Of a DNA stretch of 40,110 nt, positions 24,609-33,468 are shown piece by piece. Every line of letters starts with the position of its first letter. The first letter of the stretch is position 1. Under the pieces are notes generated by a model that did no database searches, was not told the origin of the DNA, and saw only the letters and a list, made by a program, of their open reading frames with translations. The DNA comes from Methanobacteriota archaeon (GTDB lineage: Archaea; Thermoplasmatota; Thermoplasmata; SG8-5). The DNA is taken from the NCBI GenBank assembly GCA_013791785.1, contig VMTD01000065.1, positions 1 through 40,110 of the forward strand. The letters run 5' to 3'. The translations under genes and the position numbers were made by a program.

Positions 24609-24633
24609 GTTTTGCTAACTGAGCTATCGCCCC
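24609..24633 (-). pseudogene. Truncated 5' part of a second tRNA gene
   Basis: GGGGCGATAGCTCAGTTAGC on the minus strand has the acceptor 5' strand and D-arm of a normal tRNA. The sequence then runs into AAAACAATACC and directly into tRNA-Glu, 10 nt later. The anticodon arm, T arm and matching CGCCCC end are missing. Confidence 0.6.
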
Positions 24634-24722
24634 AGACACCGAACCTGAATTATGGTTTAACCATCTTGGGCACGCCGCATAAAGCGCGGCCCTTCTTAAA
24701 TTTTCTCATGGTCAATAATGGG

Positions 24723-24864
24723 GTAAGAGTTCAGTCTTCTGAAATTTTAGATTTTAGATTTTAGATTTTTGCTGGGAATATGCAACGTCGTCAATCCGTC
24801 GTAAATCTACAATCGTCAATCTACAATCTACAATCGTTATTGCTTCATTTCACTGAATGCTTAC
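24723..24864 (-). mobile_element. MITE family A, 142-bp copy with 8-bp target duplication
   Basis: The ends are inverted repeats: GTAAGAGTTCAGTCTTCTGAA at the left and the complement of GTAAGCATTCAGTGAAATGAAG at the right. It is flanked by the perfect direct repeat ATAATGGG (24715-24722 and 24865-24872). The inside consists of GATTGTAGATT-like and ATTTTAG repeats. It encodes nothing and lies in the opposite orientation to the copies at 29275 and 36211, 66 bp before the ABC transporter start. Confidence 0.9.
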
Positions 24865-24930
24865 ATAATGGGATTATCAATTAATACCCCAAAATTCTAT
24901 TTACAGAATCAGCATGGGTGTCACGCTACA

Positions 24931-25650
24931 ATGCTCGAAGTAAGAAATCTGACCAAGCAATTCGGCAATGTCCTGGCCGTGAACGAAATCAGCTTTGAAG
25001 TGAAGCGGGGCGAGGTGTTCGGCATGCTGGGGACCAACGGTGCCGGAAAGACAACAACCATGAAGATACTGGCCTGCCTCCTGAAACCGACCTCCGGTCT
25101 TGCTCTGATTGACGGTCTGGACGTCACACAGAACCAGATGGAAGTGAAGCGGCGCATCGGTTATCTCCCTGAGATGCCGAATCTTTTTGAAAAACTTACT
25201 GGCAGGGAGTTCATGGCCATGCTCGGAACCCTCAGGGGCCTGGAACCGGAAGTCCTGGAGGAACGGGTGGCGAAATACATCCGCATCCTGGAATTCGGAG
25301 ATTTTCTGAACCTGGAGATCGGCACGTACTCCAAGGGCATGAGGCAGAGAGTCGCGTTCGCCTCTTCTGTCCTGCATGAACCACCGATACTCATCCTGGA
25401 CGAGCCCACCAGCGGCCTGGACCCGCGGTATTCCAAGATGGTGAAGTCCTGGATTCGGGACTATGCCGAAAAAGGAAATACCATACTCATGAGCACCCAT
25501 GTGACAGAGATAGCAGACAGCCTTTGCGACCGGGTGGCGATAATTCATGACGGCCGCATTGTCGGAATGGATACACCCACCAAATTGAAAAAGGAACTGG
25601 GAGCCGGAACCCTTGAGGACGTTTTCGTGATGCTGGTGGAGGGCAAGTAA
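24931..25650 (+). CDS. ABC transporter ATP-binding protein
   Basis: This 239-residue ABC ATPase has Walker A GTNGAGKTT near residues 34-42, a Q-loop in GYLPEMPNLF, the signature YSKGMRQRVA near 131-140, Walker B ILILDEPTSGLD and the H-loop STHVTE. It matches the single-domain subunits of ABC-2 type exporters. ATG 24931 is chosen because homology begins there; an in-frame ATG at 24868 adds 21 residues partly from MITE-flanking sequence. The permease gene follows after 3 nt. It drives export of an unknown substrate across the cytoplasmic membrane. Confidence 0.95.
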   Translation: MLEVRNLTKQFGNVLAVNEISFEVKRGEVFGMLGTNGAGKTTTMKILACLLKPTSGLALIDGLDVTQNQMEVKRRIGYLPEMPNLFEKLTGREFMAMLGTLRGLEPEVLEERVAKYIRILEFGDFLNLEIGTYSKGMRQRVAFASSVLHEPPILILDEPTSGLDPRYSKMVKSWIRDYAEKGNTILMSTHVTEIADSLCDRVAIIHDGRIVGMDTPTKLKKELGAGTLEDVFVMLVEGK

Positions 25651-25653
25651 TCC

Positions 25654-27156
25654 ATGACCTCGCCCATTCTTGAGATTTATTTCGCGGACGCGTTGACCGG
25701 GTACCGAAACATGCGCAAGCGGTTGAACAAGAACTGGCTCTACAGCGCCTGGTCAATGGTGATTATGCTCACGGCCTTCGGCGCGGTTGTGGCCATAATC
25801 GCATTCATGTCACGGTCTAAGGAGATAGAGGGATTTCCGCTGGACCTGAATGATGTCCTGTTCCTTTTCTTCCTGGTGTTCATGGGAAAATCGTTGCTCG
25901 ATACTTACCACTACCTGGTGGAAAGGCCAGCCAGCGTTTTCCTGCTCATGCAGCCGTTCGGAAGAACGAACATAGTTCTGGGGAAAATGATGTCCATAAC
26001 TGTGTTCAACCTGGCCCTGCTGGCCTTCGGTCTCGGGACCATGACAGCCATGACGTTCCTGCACCCGTTTCTCCACTTCGTCATACCACCGGACATAGTG
26101 TTGGATTTGATTCTTCTGTCCGTAACGGCATCCATTGTGGGATTCGCTTACGCGGTGCTCACCGGCCTGAACAGCTGGCCCAGAAAACTCATAGGCGGTG
26201 CGGCATTCAGCCCGGTCATGTCCATGATATACCTCGTCATGGGCCAGTTCCGTATGAGCGGTTGGGAACTCACCCAGACACTCGGGGTGCTTGCGGTCCT
26301 TTCCTTGATTGGCATACCGATTTCGACCTATTTTTTGCTGGAATCCTGGAACACCATGACCGGGTCCAGGTCTCCCCTGCATATCTCGCGGAAGAACGGC
26401 AGGGTCGGGCGAACAGTGATGATTGTGAAGAGATATTTCGGCGTCGCGGTATCGACGGTGTATGACAATGAAGTGAGAACTCTCCTCCGGAAGCGGGAGG
26501 GCGTGGGAAACGCCATAACACTGGCTGGGTTGCTGGTATTCGCCATTTATTTCTATGACAGGTTCAAGGATTTCCTGGAATTCCCAGGATTCTTTCTGGA
26601 TTTCATACCCATACTGGTGGTAGGTCTTGCCCTTTACCTTTCTGTGGTATCGCTGGGCCTGGTTCCCGCACTGGGGGCGTTCAGCCATGACGGGAAAAGC
26701 GCTTGGGTCTACAGAGTGGTGCCAGTAGCCGAAAGAGACATAGTCAACGGGAAGGCGCTGGCGGTACTGCTGATGCTGCCTTTTGTAATCGTTTGCGTAG
26801 CGATACCCATACCGCTGGTTTCCGGTTTGACTCCGGTCGCCATGCTGTTCACTTCAATCGGTGCCGCGGTGATGTTCCTTTCCGCCACCGGAGTGGGAAT
26901 ATGGCATGGAGCCAGACGGCCAAATTACGATGAGTCCAGCGGTAACGCGCCGGACGTCATGACAATGTACACGTTCATGCTCCTGACTCTTTTCATGTCG
27001 ACCGTTCTGCTGCTGCCGCCGCTGATTATTGCTTTCTCTGACAAGTTCCTGGGATTCCTGGCACTGGTCATGTCCCTCGACCTGGCGCTTCTGGTGTTCT
27101 ACCTCGGTACCCGCGGGGCGGCAAAAGGGCTTTCCAGGCTGGAAGTGTATTCCTGA
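25654..27156 (+). CDS. ABC-2 type transporter permease
   Basis: This 500-residue polytopic membrane protein has about 12 hydrophobic segments in two groups (residues about 33-230 and 285-495), separated by a charged cytoplasmic region (NGRVGRTVMIVKRYFG). It could be a fusion of two six-helix ABC-2 modules, so one chain may give the whole membrane part. It lies 3 nt after the ATPase and is surely its partner. The motif SPLHISRKNG and the repeated layout give no hint of substrate. Confidence 0.88.
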   Translation: MTSPILEIYFADALTGYRNMRKRLNKNWLYSAWSMVIMLTAFGAVVAIIAFMSRSKEIEGFPLDLNDVLFLFFLVFMGKSLLDTYHYLVERPASVFLLMQPFGRTNIVLGKMMSITVFNLALLAFGLGTMTAMTFLHPFLHFVIPPDIVLDLILLSVTASIVGFAYAVLTGLNSWPRKLIGGAAFSPVMSMIYLVMGQFRMSGWELTQTLGVLAVLSLIGIPISTYFLLESWNTMTGSRSPLHISRKNGRVGRTVMIVKRYFGVAVSTVYDNEVRTLLRKREGVGNAITLAGLLVFAIYFYDRFKDFLEFPGFFLDFIPILVVGLALYLSVVSLGLVPALGAFSHDGKSAWVYRVVPVAERDIVNGKALAVLLMLPFVIVCVAIPIPLVSGLTPVAMLFTSIGAAVMFLSATGVGIWHGARRPNYDESSGNAPDVMTMYTFMLLTLFMSTVLLLPPLIIAFSDKFLGFLALVMSLDLALLVFYLGTRGAAKGLSRLEVYS

Positions 27157-27171
27157 ATATTCCGGAACGAA

Positions 27172-27179
27172 TTTTTATA
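27172..27179 (+). promoter_or_regulatory. TATA box for the DUF362 gene
   Basis: TTTTTATA is centred about 26 nt upstream of ATG 27202 with no ribosome site between, indicating a leaderless transcript that starts after the permease gene. Confidence 0.6.
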
Positions 27180-27201
27180 CTGGCATGATATATCCGAATC
27201 C

Positions 27202-28311
27202 ATGAGCGAGAAATCGGTTGTGTCCGTATCCGCTTGCCCGGATTATGATATAGAAAAGGTAAGGAAGGCTGTGAACGAAGCCGTGGAACGCCTGGGCGGC
27301 ATGGGTAAATTCGTGAAACCGGGTGAAAAAGTCCTGCTGAAAGTCAATCTTCTGTTTCCCTCGGAACCGAGCGAGGCCGTCACCACACATCCTGCTGTGG
27401 TGAAAGCGGTAATCGAACTGGTGGAAAAGGCCGGCGGTCACGCAATCGTAGGCGACAGTCCTGGACTCGCATTCTCCAAGGCCAGGCTGGAAAAGACCTA
27501 CAAGAAATGCCAGATGTACGAAGCCATCGAAAGAACAAAAGCCGAGCTAAACTGGAACACCGATTCTGTCGTCGTTCAGAATCCCGGCGGTAAATTGATG
27601 AAGAGTCTGGAAGTCATCAAGATCCTGGAGGAGGTGGACCGGGTTATTGCCCTTCCGAAACCGAAAACCCACAGCTTCACTGTTTATACCGGAGCCACAA
27701 AAGTTCTGTATGGAGTAATGCCAGGCCTGGTGAAGGCCGCTTATCATTCGAAACTTCCTGATAAAAAAGACTTCTGCGAGATGCTGCTGGACATCCAGGA
27801 ATACGTTAAAACTGATTTGTTCATCATGGACGCAATCGTGGGCATGGACGGAAAAGGTCCTTCCGGGGGAAACGCCAGGAAAGTGGGGGCAATACTGGCA
27901 AGCTCGGACGCGCTTGCAATGGACGTTGTGGCCTGCTCCATGGTTGGGATCGACCCCCTCAGCGTGCCAACCATATCAAACGGCGTTGGAAGGGGTCTCA
28001 CCACCGGAAAGCTCGGCGATGTGGATGTGGTGGGAACCGAACCGAAGAAATTTCCCTGGATAAAGTTCGAGCCGGCCATGAAAGCAAATATCAGAATCCC
28101 GAAGTTCATCATGAGATACGTGGGCAACAGGTTCACCAAAAAGCCGGTACCGGACCCGGCCAGATGCATCGGCTGCGGCGCGTGCGTCATGGGGTGCCAT
28201 AAGCATTGCATCACCCTGGTGGGCAGGAAGGCCAGGGTCAATTCCAGGGAGTGCATCCGGTGCTATTGCTGCCACGAGTTGTGTCCGGAAAGGGCGATTG
28301 ATTTGAAATAG
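27202..28311 (+). CDS. DUF362 domain protein with two [4Fe-4S] ferredoxin motifs
   Basis: This 369-residue protein has a DUF362 domain (about 1-300) with VLLKVNLLFPSEPSEAVTTHP, GHAIVGDSPG and LPKPKTHSFTVYTGATKVLYG, as in archaeal and clostridial homologues. The C-terminal 8Fe ferredoxin domain has CIGCGACVMGCHKHCI and CIRCYCCHELCPERAI, eight cysteines able to hold two [4Fe-4S] clusters. It is probably a redox protein of the cytoplasm. The exact reaction of the family is not established. The promoter is its own and the start is leaderless. Confidence 0.92.
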   Translation: MSEKSVVSVSACPDYDIEKVRKAVNEAVERLGGMGKFVKPGEKVLLKVNLLFPSEPSEAVTTHPAVVKAVIELVEKAGGHAIVGDSPGLAFSKARLEKTYKKCQMYEAIERTKAELNWNTDSVVVQNPGGKLMKSLEVIKILEEVDRVIALPKPKTHSFTVYTGATKVLYGVMPGLVKAAYHSKLPDKKDFCEMLLDIQEYVKTDLFIMDAIVGMDGKGPSGGNARKVGAILASSDALAMDVVACSMVGIDPLSVPTISNGVGRGLTTGKLGDVDVVGTEPKKFPWIKFEPAMKANIRIPKFIMRYVGNRFTKKPVPDPARCIGCGACVMGCHKHCITLVGRKARVNSRECIRCYCCHELCPERAIDLK

Positions 28312-28433
28312 GCGGGGACGAAAGCGCCTGAAATGGAGTCCAGCCAAAACCTCACCGCGGCACCCAGGCCCATTCCAAATGCCCAGGGCGTTGGATTATT
28401 GGAGGGGGTGAACACTCGAAAATGCTTGGAACA

Positions 28434-29231
28434 TCACGGATGGATTCTCAGTATCGAGTGGGATAATTTTCCATCCTTGGTTCTGGCGCTCAATATCTCA
28501 TGATTATTGAGAATGTGCCAATCATCATCCTGATTGGATGGTTCTGACATCACTATGATATTGTCTTTTTCTATAAGATAACTCATGGAATAATATCCCT
28601 GATTGGAGGAACATAAAGACTTCATCGGTTGATAGGTATAGCTGTTGTAGGCGTGAAATGTCTTGCCATCCGAAAAGATCATGTTGAGGGCAGTGAAGGG
28701 TCTTTTCCCTTTCTCCACGGTTGCATTGATTGTTCTTTCCATGGAAAGCAATGCTTTTTCTAAAGTTTCCTCTTCCTCAAGTTTTTTAACAAGAAGCCAG
28801 AAAAGTACCTCAGAATCATTATCACCCTTGACCGATGTTCCATACTTTCCAAGGTCCACACCATTCGGCTTGTTGACTGCTCCATTATGAACAAACATCA
28901 GATCCGGTACAGAGAATGGCTGTGTGTTCTCCATCGATATCAACCTCTTCCTTGGGAGCCTACGTGGATTGCTCATCCTTCTGATATGTGCCAGGACAAT
29001 GGGGGAATTGATATTGCCGGCCAGGTTCTTGAATTGTGGTACTTCGTCGAATATCGTTCCTGGGCTCTTGACAACCTTCATCCCCTCTTCCAGGTATGCG
29101 AGGCCCCATCCATGTGCTTGTTTCTCTGAAGGATTTGCATTGGATTGATCAAGAAGGGAGCACCGGTCTTGGAAAAGGTACTGGCTGGGATTAAAAGCAT
29201 TTATTGAGAACGAACCGAAAAGGCGACACAT
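28434..29231 (-). CDS. Class II glutamine amidotransferase
   Basis: This 265-residue Ntn-hydrolase of the Gn-AT_II (YafJ/EgtC-like) type begins MCRLFG, so Cys2 becomes the N-terminal nucleophile after Met removal. Supporting motifs are AHGWGLAY, LAHIRRMSNP (Arg binding glutamine), NTQPF, FVHNGAV and GDNDSEVLFWLL. The length fits a free-standing amidotransferase domain without a synthase partner. It hydrolyses glutamine and would pass ammonia or the gamma-glutamyl group to an unknown acceptor. It converges on the DUF362 gene, and MITE copy 2 begins 43 nt upstream of its start. Confidence 0.9.
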   Translation of the reverse strand: MCRLFGSFSINAFNPSQYLFQDRCSLLDQSNANPSEKQAHGWGLAYLEEGMKVVKSPGTIFDEVPQFKNLAGNINSPIVLAHIRRMSNPRRLPRKRLISMENTQPFSVPDLMFVHNGAVNKPNGVDLGKYGTSVKGDNDSEVLFWLLVKKLEEEETLEKALLSMERTINATVEKGKRPFTALNMIFSDGKTFHAYNSYTYQPMKSLCSSNQGYYSMSYLIEKDNIIVMSEPSNQDDDWHILNNHEILSARTKDGKLSHSILRIHP

Positions 29232-29274
29232 GTAAATGCGTATAGGCTTGATATTGATAATGATTTTGCAAGGG

Positions 29275-29517
29275 GTAAATATTCAGCGAAATGAAGCAAT
29301 AACGATTGTAGATTTTAGATTTTCGATTGTAGATTTACGACGGATTGACTGGCCGAAGCGATTAGTGAAAAGTGTAAAGTGAATAGTGAAAAGTGATGTT
29401 TGGAGGTGAATGGTGGAAAAATCGATGCTCAAGGACAAAAATACTCAATTTTTCACTATTCACTGTTCACTAAAAACTACAATTTAACGAGCAAACTTCA
29501 GAAGAGTGAACTCTTAC
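29275..29517 (+). mobile_element. MITE family A, 243-bp copy
   Basis: The ends GTAAATATTCAGCGAAATG and the complement of GTAAGAGTTCACTCTTCTG are inverted repeats, and GCAAGGG flanks both sides (29268-29274, 29518-29524). Inside are a GATTGTAGATTTTAGATT tract and AGTGAAAAGTG-type repeats that can fold back on the TTCACTATTCACTG tract near the right end. It is colinear with the 36211 copy. Confidence 0.9.
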
Positions 29518-29587
29518 GCAAGGGCTCTAGGAATTATTGTGAATGACGTTAATGTCGAATCAAGTTTTTTAATCATCAGCAATCATA

Positions 29588-29596
29588 CTTATATAC
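29588..29596 (+). promoter_or_regulatory. TATA box for the cyanophycin operon
   Basis: CTTATATAC lies 23-26 nt upstream of the ATG pair at 29615/29618, indicating a leaderless cphB-cphA transcript. It starts 70 bp downstream of MITE copy 2. Confidence 0.6.
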
Positions 29597-29614
29597 AGAA
29601 ATACCATACTGGGG

Positions 29615-30493
29615 ATGATGAAAAACACAAGAACCGACATGTCAGGAAACAGACATGAAGCTCCCGAGGGCATTTTGGTCGCCGTGGGGGGAAACGAGGA
29701 CAAGGAGAACGACCTCGATGTTCTTAGAAAAATTACCGAGCTAACAAATAAAGATGACCCGATTATTGAGATAATCACTACAGCCACCAGTACACCGAAG
29801 AAAACCGGAGAGGCGTACTTCAATGCTTTTACGAAAATCGGTCTGACCAATGTCAACCTTCTTCACATCAGGACGAGGGACGATGCAAATAACAATGAAT
29901 ATGCGGACAGGCTCCGGAAAGCAGACATTGTATATTTTACAGGCGGCGACCAGCTTAAGATTACCAGCATACTCGGAGGCACCCCCATTCTTGAAGAGGT
30001 TAGAAGAAAATACTTCAATGATAAATGTGTGATAGCCGGAACAAGTGCAGGGGCAACCGCTATGCCGGATACGATGATATATGGCGGTGAGAGCCACGAA
30101 TCCCTGTGCAAGGGCGCAGTCCAGATGACTGGTGGTGTGGGCCTGGTAAGCCGCATGGTCATTGATAGCCATTTCATAAAAAGAGGCCGGTTCAGCAGGT
30201 TGATGGAGATTGTCTCTTCAAATCCCGGGTATATCGGCCTGGGCCTGGGGGAAGACACAGGAGTTATAATCCGGGATGGCCATATATTGGAAGCGATAGG
30301 CACTGGTTTAGTGGTAATATTTGATGGTCACGGCATAAAATATTCGAACATCTTCTCTTTAAAAGATGGTGAGGCGATAGCTGTCGAGGGTGTCCTTGTC
30401 CATACACTTGTAAACGGGCATGGATTCGATACTTTGACAAGAGAATATATGAAACCGCTGGACCTTAAGAAATCGTTGAGGTCAAATAAATGA
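29615..30493 (+). CDS. cphB: Cyanophycinase (peptidase S51)
   Basis: This 292-residue member of peptidase family S51 has GILVAVGGNEDK, IEIITTATSTPKKTGEAY, VYFTGGDQLKI, and the nucleophile elbow VIAGTSAGATAM with Ser144. DSHFIKRGRFSRLM and GLGLGEDTGVII complete the family pattern. It would cut cyanophycin to beta-Asp-Arg dipeptides inside the cell. No signal peptide is present, so it is the intracellular form. The promoter gives a leaderless mRNA; ATG 29618 is an alternative. It overlaps cphA by ATGA, so synthesis and breakdown of the polymer are co-expressed. Confidence 0.95.
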   Translation: MMKNTRTDMSGNRHEAPEGILVAVGGNEDKENDLDVLRKITELTNKDDPIIEIITTATSTPKKTGEAYFNAFTKIGLTNVNLLHIRTRDDANNNEYADRLRKADIVYFTGGDQLKITSILGGTPILEEVRRKYFNDKCVIAGTSAGATAMPDTMIYGGESHESLCKGAVQMTGGVGLVSRMVIDSHFIKRGRFSRLMEIVSSNPGYIGLGLGEDTGVIIRDGHILEAIGTGLVVIFDGHGIKYSNIFSLKDGEAIAVEGVLVHTLVNGHGFDTLTREYMKPLDLKKSLRSNK

Positions 30494-33120
30494 ACATTGA
30501 GGAAATAAGAGCACTTTGGGGTCCGAACTACTACAGTCGATATCCAGCGATTTACATGCTCTTGGATATAGGGGAATTAGAGGAAAGGCCATCCGATACA
30601 ATCCCTGATATGAAAGACCGTTTGCTCAAATTGATACCAACTATGATGGAACATCGATGCTCCCCGGGCTATCCTGGCGGTTTTCTTGAAAGGGTTGGTG
30701 AGGGGACATGGGCTGGCCATATTGTGGAGCATGTGGCCATAGAGCTTCAATGCCTAGCACATATGGACGTTGGATTCGGCAAGACTCTGGGGACCGATGC
30801 AAAGGGTGTTTACAAGGTCGTGTTCAGGTACAGGGATCCAGAGGTAGGGGTCGAAGCCGGAAAGGCCGCAGTAATGATTGTAGATGCATTGTTCAATAAC
30901 AAGCCAATCCAGATCAAGCCCATCATCACCCGGTTGAATGAAATCCGGGATGAGAACATGTTTGGTCCTTCGACCCACTCAATAATCAAAGAGGCGCAGA
31001 GCCGTGGTATTCCACATATTCGTCTCAACAAACATAGTTACGTTCAATTGGGACACGGGATCCATCAGCGGAGAATACAAGCAACCATGGTGGACAATAC
31101 CTCAGCCATCGGTGTGGAAATAGCTGATGATAAAGAACAAACCAAAGAAATCCTGCTTGAAGCGGGAGTGCCGGTTCCCAGGGGAAAATCGACAGATAGT
31201 CTGGATGGGGCTTTCATTGTTGCCAAAGACATAGGGTATCCGGTCACCATGAAACCTCTGGTGGGACACCATGGGAAAGGTATCACAGCCAATGTGAAAA
31301 ATGAAAGGGAACTTAAAATTGCATACAACAGTGCGAAAAAATTTCATGACCAAGTTATTGTTGAAAAGCATTTAGAAGGTTTCGATCATAGATTGTTGGT
31401 TATCAACGGAGAGCTTGTTGCTGCAGCTCGAAGGGAGCCAGCTAGCGTCATGGGCAACGGGAAATCAACGATACGTGAATTGATAGATATGGTCAATAAA
31501 GACCCAAGACGGGGAATCGGGCACGAGAAGGTTCTCACTAAGATAAAAATAGATTATATGACAAAGAGGCTACTCAAGCAGCAGAACTTGAAACTTACGG
31601 ATGTGTTACCAGAGGGAAGGCTACTCCACCTCAAATCCACTGCCAACTTGAGCACTGGGGGCTGCTCGATCGACGTAACCGATGAAGTTCATCCCCAGAT
31701 CAAAAGGATGGCAGAGCGAATATCGAAGATAATCAACATCAATGTGATGGGAATAGATGTGGTGGCACCGCATCTCAAGAGACCTTTAAAGGAAACCAAC
31801 GGCGGGGTAATTGAGGTGAACGCGGCCCCGGGATTCAGGATGCATTTGGAGCCGTATTTCGGTAAGAAAAGGAACGTGGCCAAACCACTGGTCGATATGC
31901 TGTTTCCCCCCGAGAGCGAGAGCACAATACCCATCATTGCAGTAACCGGCACGAACGGGAAGACAACCACGGTCCGCCTCATATCCCACATTCTCAAATA
32001 TGCCGGAAAAAGCGTGGGGATGTGCTGCACAGATGGCATCGAGATTGGGAACCAACTGGTTCTGGAGGGAGATTATAGCGGACCTTCTGGAGCGAGCCAT
32101 ATCTTAACGGAGCCGCTTGTTGACCATGCTGTCCTGGAGGTTGCTCGCGGGGGTATCCTTCGGAGAGGGCTTGGGTATGATGACAGCGATGTCGGCGTTC
32201 TTCTAAATATCTCGGCTGACCACCTAGGTTTGGATGGAATAAATACTCTCGATGAACTAGCGGAATTGAAAAGCATAGTTGTCGAAACTGTTAAGCCCGA
32301 GGGTGTGGCAATCCTTAACGCAGACGATGAACGGGTCATGAAATGCAAAGACAAAATCAAATCAAAAATTGTTTTGTTCTCACTCAATGAATCAAACCCA
32401 GCACTTGCGGTACATACCTCAAATGGCGGGATTGTCGTCACTGTTAAAGACGGGAATCTGATATTAAGAAAAGGCACGCTTGATATGATTATTGATAGGG
32501 TAAGCAATATCCCAATTACCTTTGGCGGCAAAGCAGCGTTCAATATTGCCAATGCCATGGCTGCTGTTGCAGCTGCTTATTCCGTTGGCATAGATATTAA
32601 ATCAATCCAAACGAGCCTTGTTACCTTCAATTCGTCCACCGGCCAATTGCCAGGCAGAGTGAATTTGATCGATGTTGGCTCATTCAAGGTTTTGATAGAT
32701 TACGGTCACAATCCCTCGGCCATTGAATCGCTTGCAGGCTTGATACCCCATCTAACAAATGGGAAAAAGATCAATGTCGGAAGCGGAACAGGGAACCGGA
32801 TGGATGAAAGCCTGTTGGATTTCGGCAAGAACCTGGGAAAGATGTACGACCACATAATCATATGTGATTCGGACCCCAGACAGCGAAAGATCGGTGAGAC
32901 CGCCGAGATGGTGCGCAAGGGTGTGCTCTCTACGGGGTTCCCCAAAAAGAATCTCCAGATGGTGCAGGATGAGAGTGAGGCCATACAAACTGCACTTAGA
33001 TTGGCCAAGGATGGCGACCTTGTGGTGATCCAAGCCAACTTCATCAAAAAGGCAATTCAAATTGTATTGGAATACAAAGAGAATATATCGATAAAAGGTA
33101 AGAATAAGAAGCTGGCCTGA
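30490..33120 (+). CDS. cphA: Cyanophycin synthetase
   Basis: This 876-residue enzyme has the normal length of CphA1. There is an N-terminal domain of about 160 residues (CSPGYPGGFLERVGEGTWAG), an ATP-grasp domain (about 215-480) with VTMKPLVGHHGKGIT and GVIEVNAAPGF, and a Mur-ligase-like domain. The last has P-loop VTGTNGKTTT near 485-494, DDSDVGVLLNISADHLG, and a C-terminal lobe with LIDYGHNPSAIESL. The two ATP sites add Asp to the backbone and Arg to its side chain. It overlaps cphB by four bases. Cyanophycin enzymes are uncommon in archaea, so lateral origin is plausible. All key motifs are present. Confidence 0.96.
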   Translation: MNIEEIRALWGPNYYSRYPAIYMLLDIGELEERPSDTIPDMKDRLLKLIPTMMEHRCSPGYPGGFLERVGEGTWAGHIVEHVAIELQCLAHMDVGFGKTLGTDAKGVYKVVFRYRDPEVGVEAGKAAVMIVDALFNNKPIQIKPIITRLNEIRDENMFGPSTHSIIKEAQSRGIPHIRLNKHSYVQLGHGIHQRRIQATMVDNTSAIGVEIADDKEQTKEILLEAGVPVPRGKSTDSLDGAFIVAKDIGYPVTMKPLVGHHGKGITANVKNERELKIAYNSAKKFHDQVIVEKHLEGFDHRLLVINGELVAAARREPASVMGNGKSTIRELIDMVNKDPRRGIGHEKVLTKIKIDYMTKRLLKQQNLKLTDVLPEGRLLHLKSTANLSTGGCSIDVTDEVHPQIKRMAERISKIININVMGIDVVAPHLKRPLKETNGGVIEVNAAPGFRMHLEPYFGKKRNVAKPLVDMLFPPESESTIPIIAVTGTNGKTTTVRLISHILKYAGKSVGMCCTDGIEIGNQLVLEGDYSGPSGASHILTEPLVDHAVLEVARGGILRRGLGYDDSDVGVLLNISADHLGLDGINTLDELAELKSIVVETVKPEGVAILNADDERVMKCKDKIKSKIVLFSLNESNPALAVHTSNGGIVVTVKDGNLILRKGTLDMIIDRVSNIPITFGGKAAFNIANAMAAVAAAYSVGIDIKSIQTSLVTFNSSTGQLPGRVNLIDVGSFKVLIDYGHNPSAIESLAGLIPHLTNGKKINVGSGTGNRMDESLLDFGKNLGKMYDHIIICDSDPRQRKIGETAEMVRKGVLSTGFPKKNLQMVQDESEAIQTALRLAKDGDLVVIQANFIKKAIQIVLEYKENISIKGKNKKLA

Positions 33121-33292
33121 CGAACTTTGAAATCTGGACAACTAGCTATGAATTAAGGGGATAGCGCGGGGGTTATTGTGAATACCTTGGGGGGCTGATT
33201 TTGTTAGTGATAATGGTCAAGAACCCTCAGGCGTACAGGCCTGAGATGAATTGACCAATTACACGAATTTAAGCAAAAGATAGGCCGCCGTG

Positions 33293-33350
33293 CTCATATG
33301 CATGACCTGCCATGCATCGTGTTCATATGCATGACCTGCCATGCATCGTG
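33293..33350. repeat. Two tandem 29-bp units, each containing a palindrome
   Basis: Units 33293-33321 and 33322-33350 differ only in the first base. Each contains ATGCATG-ACCTGC-CATGCAT, a 7-bp hairpin with a 6-nt loop. A partial third unit (TACATAT) follows. Confidence 0.85.
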
Positions 33351-33370
33351 TACATATACCAGCATATGAA

Positions 33371-33468
33371 ATCAAAGCTTATGAGCTTTGATAATCAGGT
33401 GCATGGCCCCTAGGTAAACTTCCAGCCCTGGCAACAAACGCCAGCCACTTTAGGGGCTGGTAGTTTAC
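33371..33468. ncRNA. Possible structured RNA: hairpin plus multi-stem fold
   Basis: ATCAAAGCT/AGCTTTGAT (33371-33379, 33384-33392) is a perfect hairpin with a TATG loop. Next, GTAAACTTCCAGCCC (33414-33428) pairs with GGGGCTGGTAGTTTAC (33453-33468) almost completely and encloses TGGC-AACAAAC-GCCA (33429-33443). Such nested pairing suggests a structured transcript, but no known family is recognised and no promoter is certain. Confidence 0.35.

Noticed and set aside
24609-24633. Trans-spliced split-tRNA half
   Set aside because: The fragment stops in the D arm, well before the anticodon, and no intervening helix for trans-splicing is seen. Truncation is the simpler reading.
24901-25548. 215-codon minus-strand frame over the ABC ATPase gene
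   Set aside because: A shadow of a strongly recognisable ABC ATPase; the histidine-rich product has no homology.
25810-26688. 292-codon minus-strand frame over the ABC permease gene
   Set aside because: Antisense of a hydrophobic coding region, giving an artificial His/Gln/Glu-rich product.
28384-28480. Strong GGAGGGGGTG ribosome-like site at about 28399 followed by ATG
   Set aside because: The following frame is only about 14 codons, overlaps the end of the amidotransferase gene antisense, and shows no protein character.
33293-33350. Tandem 29-bp units as a CRISPR array
   Set aside because: The units abut with no spacers and there are only two. No cas genes are present.
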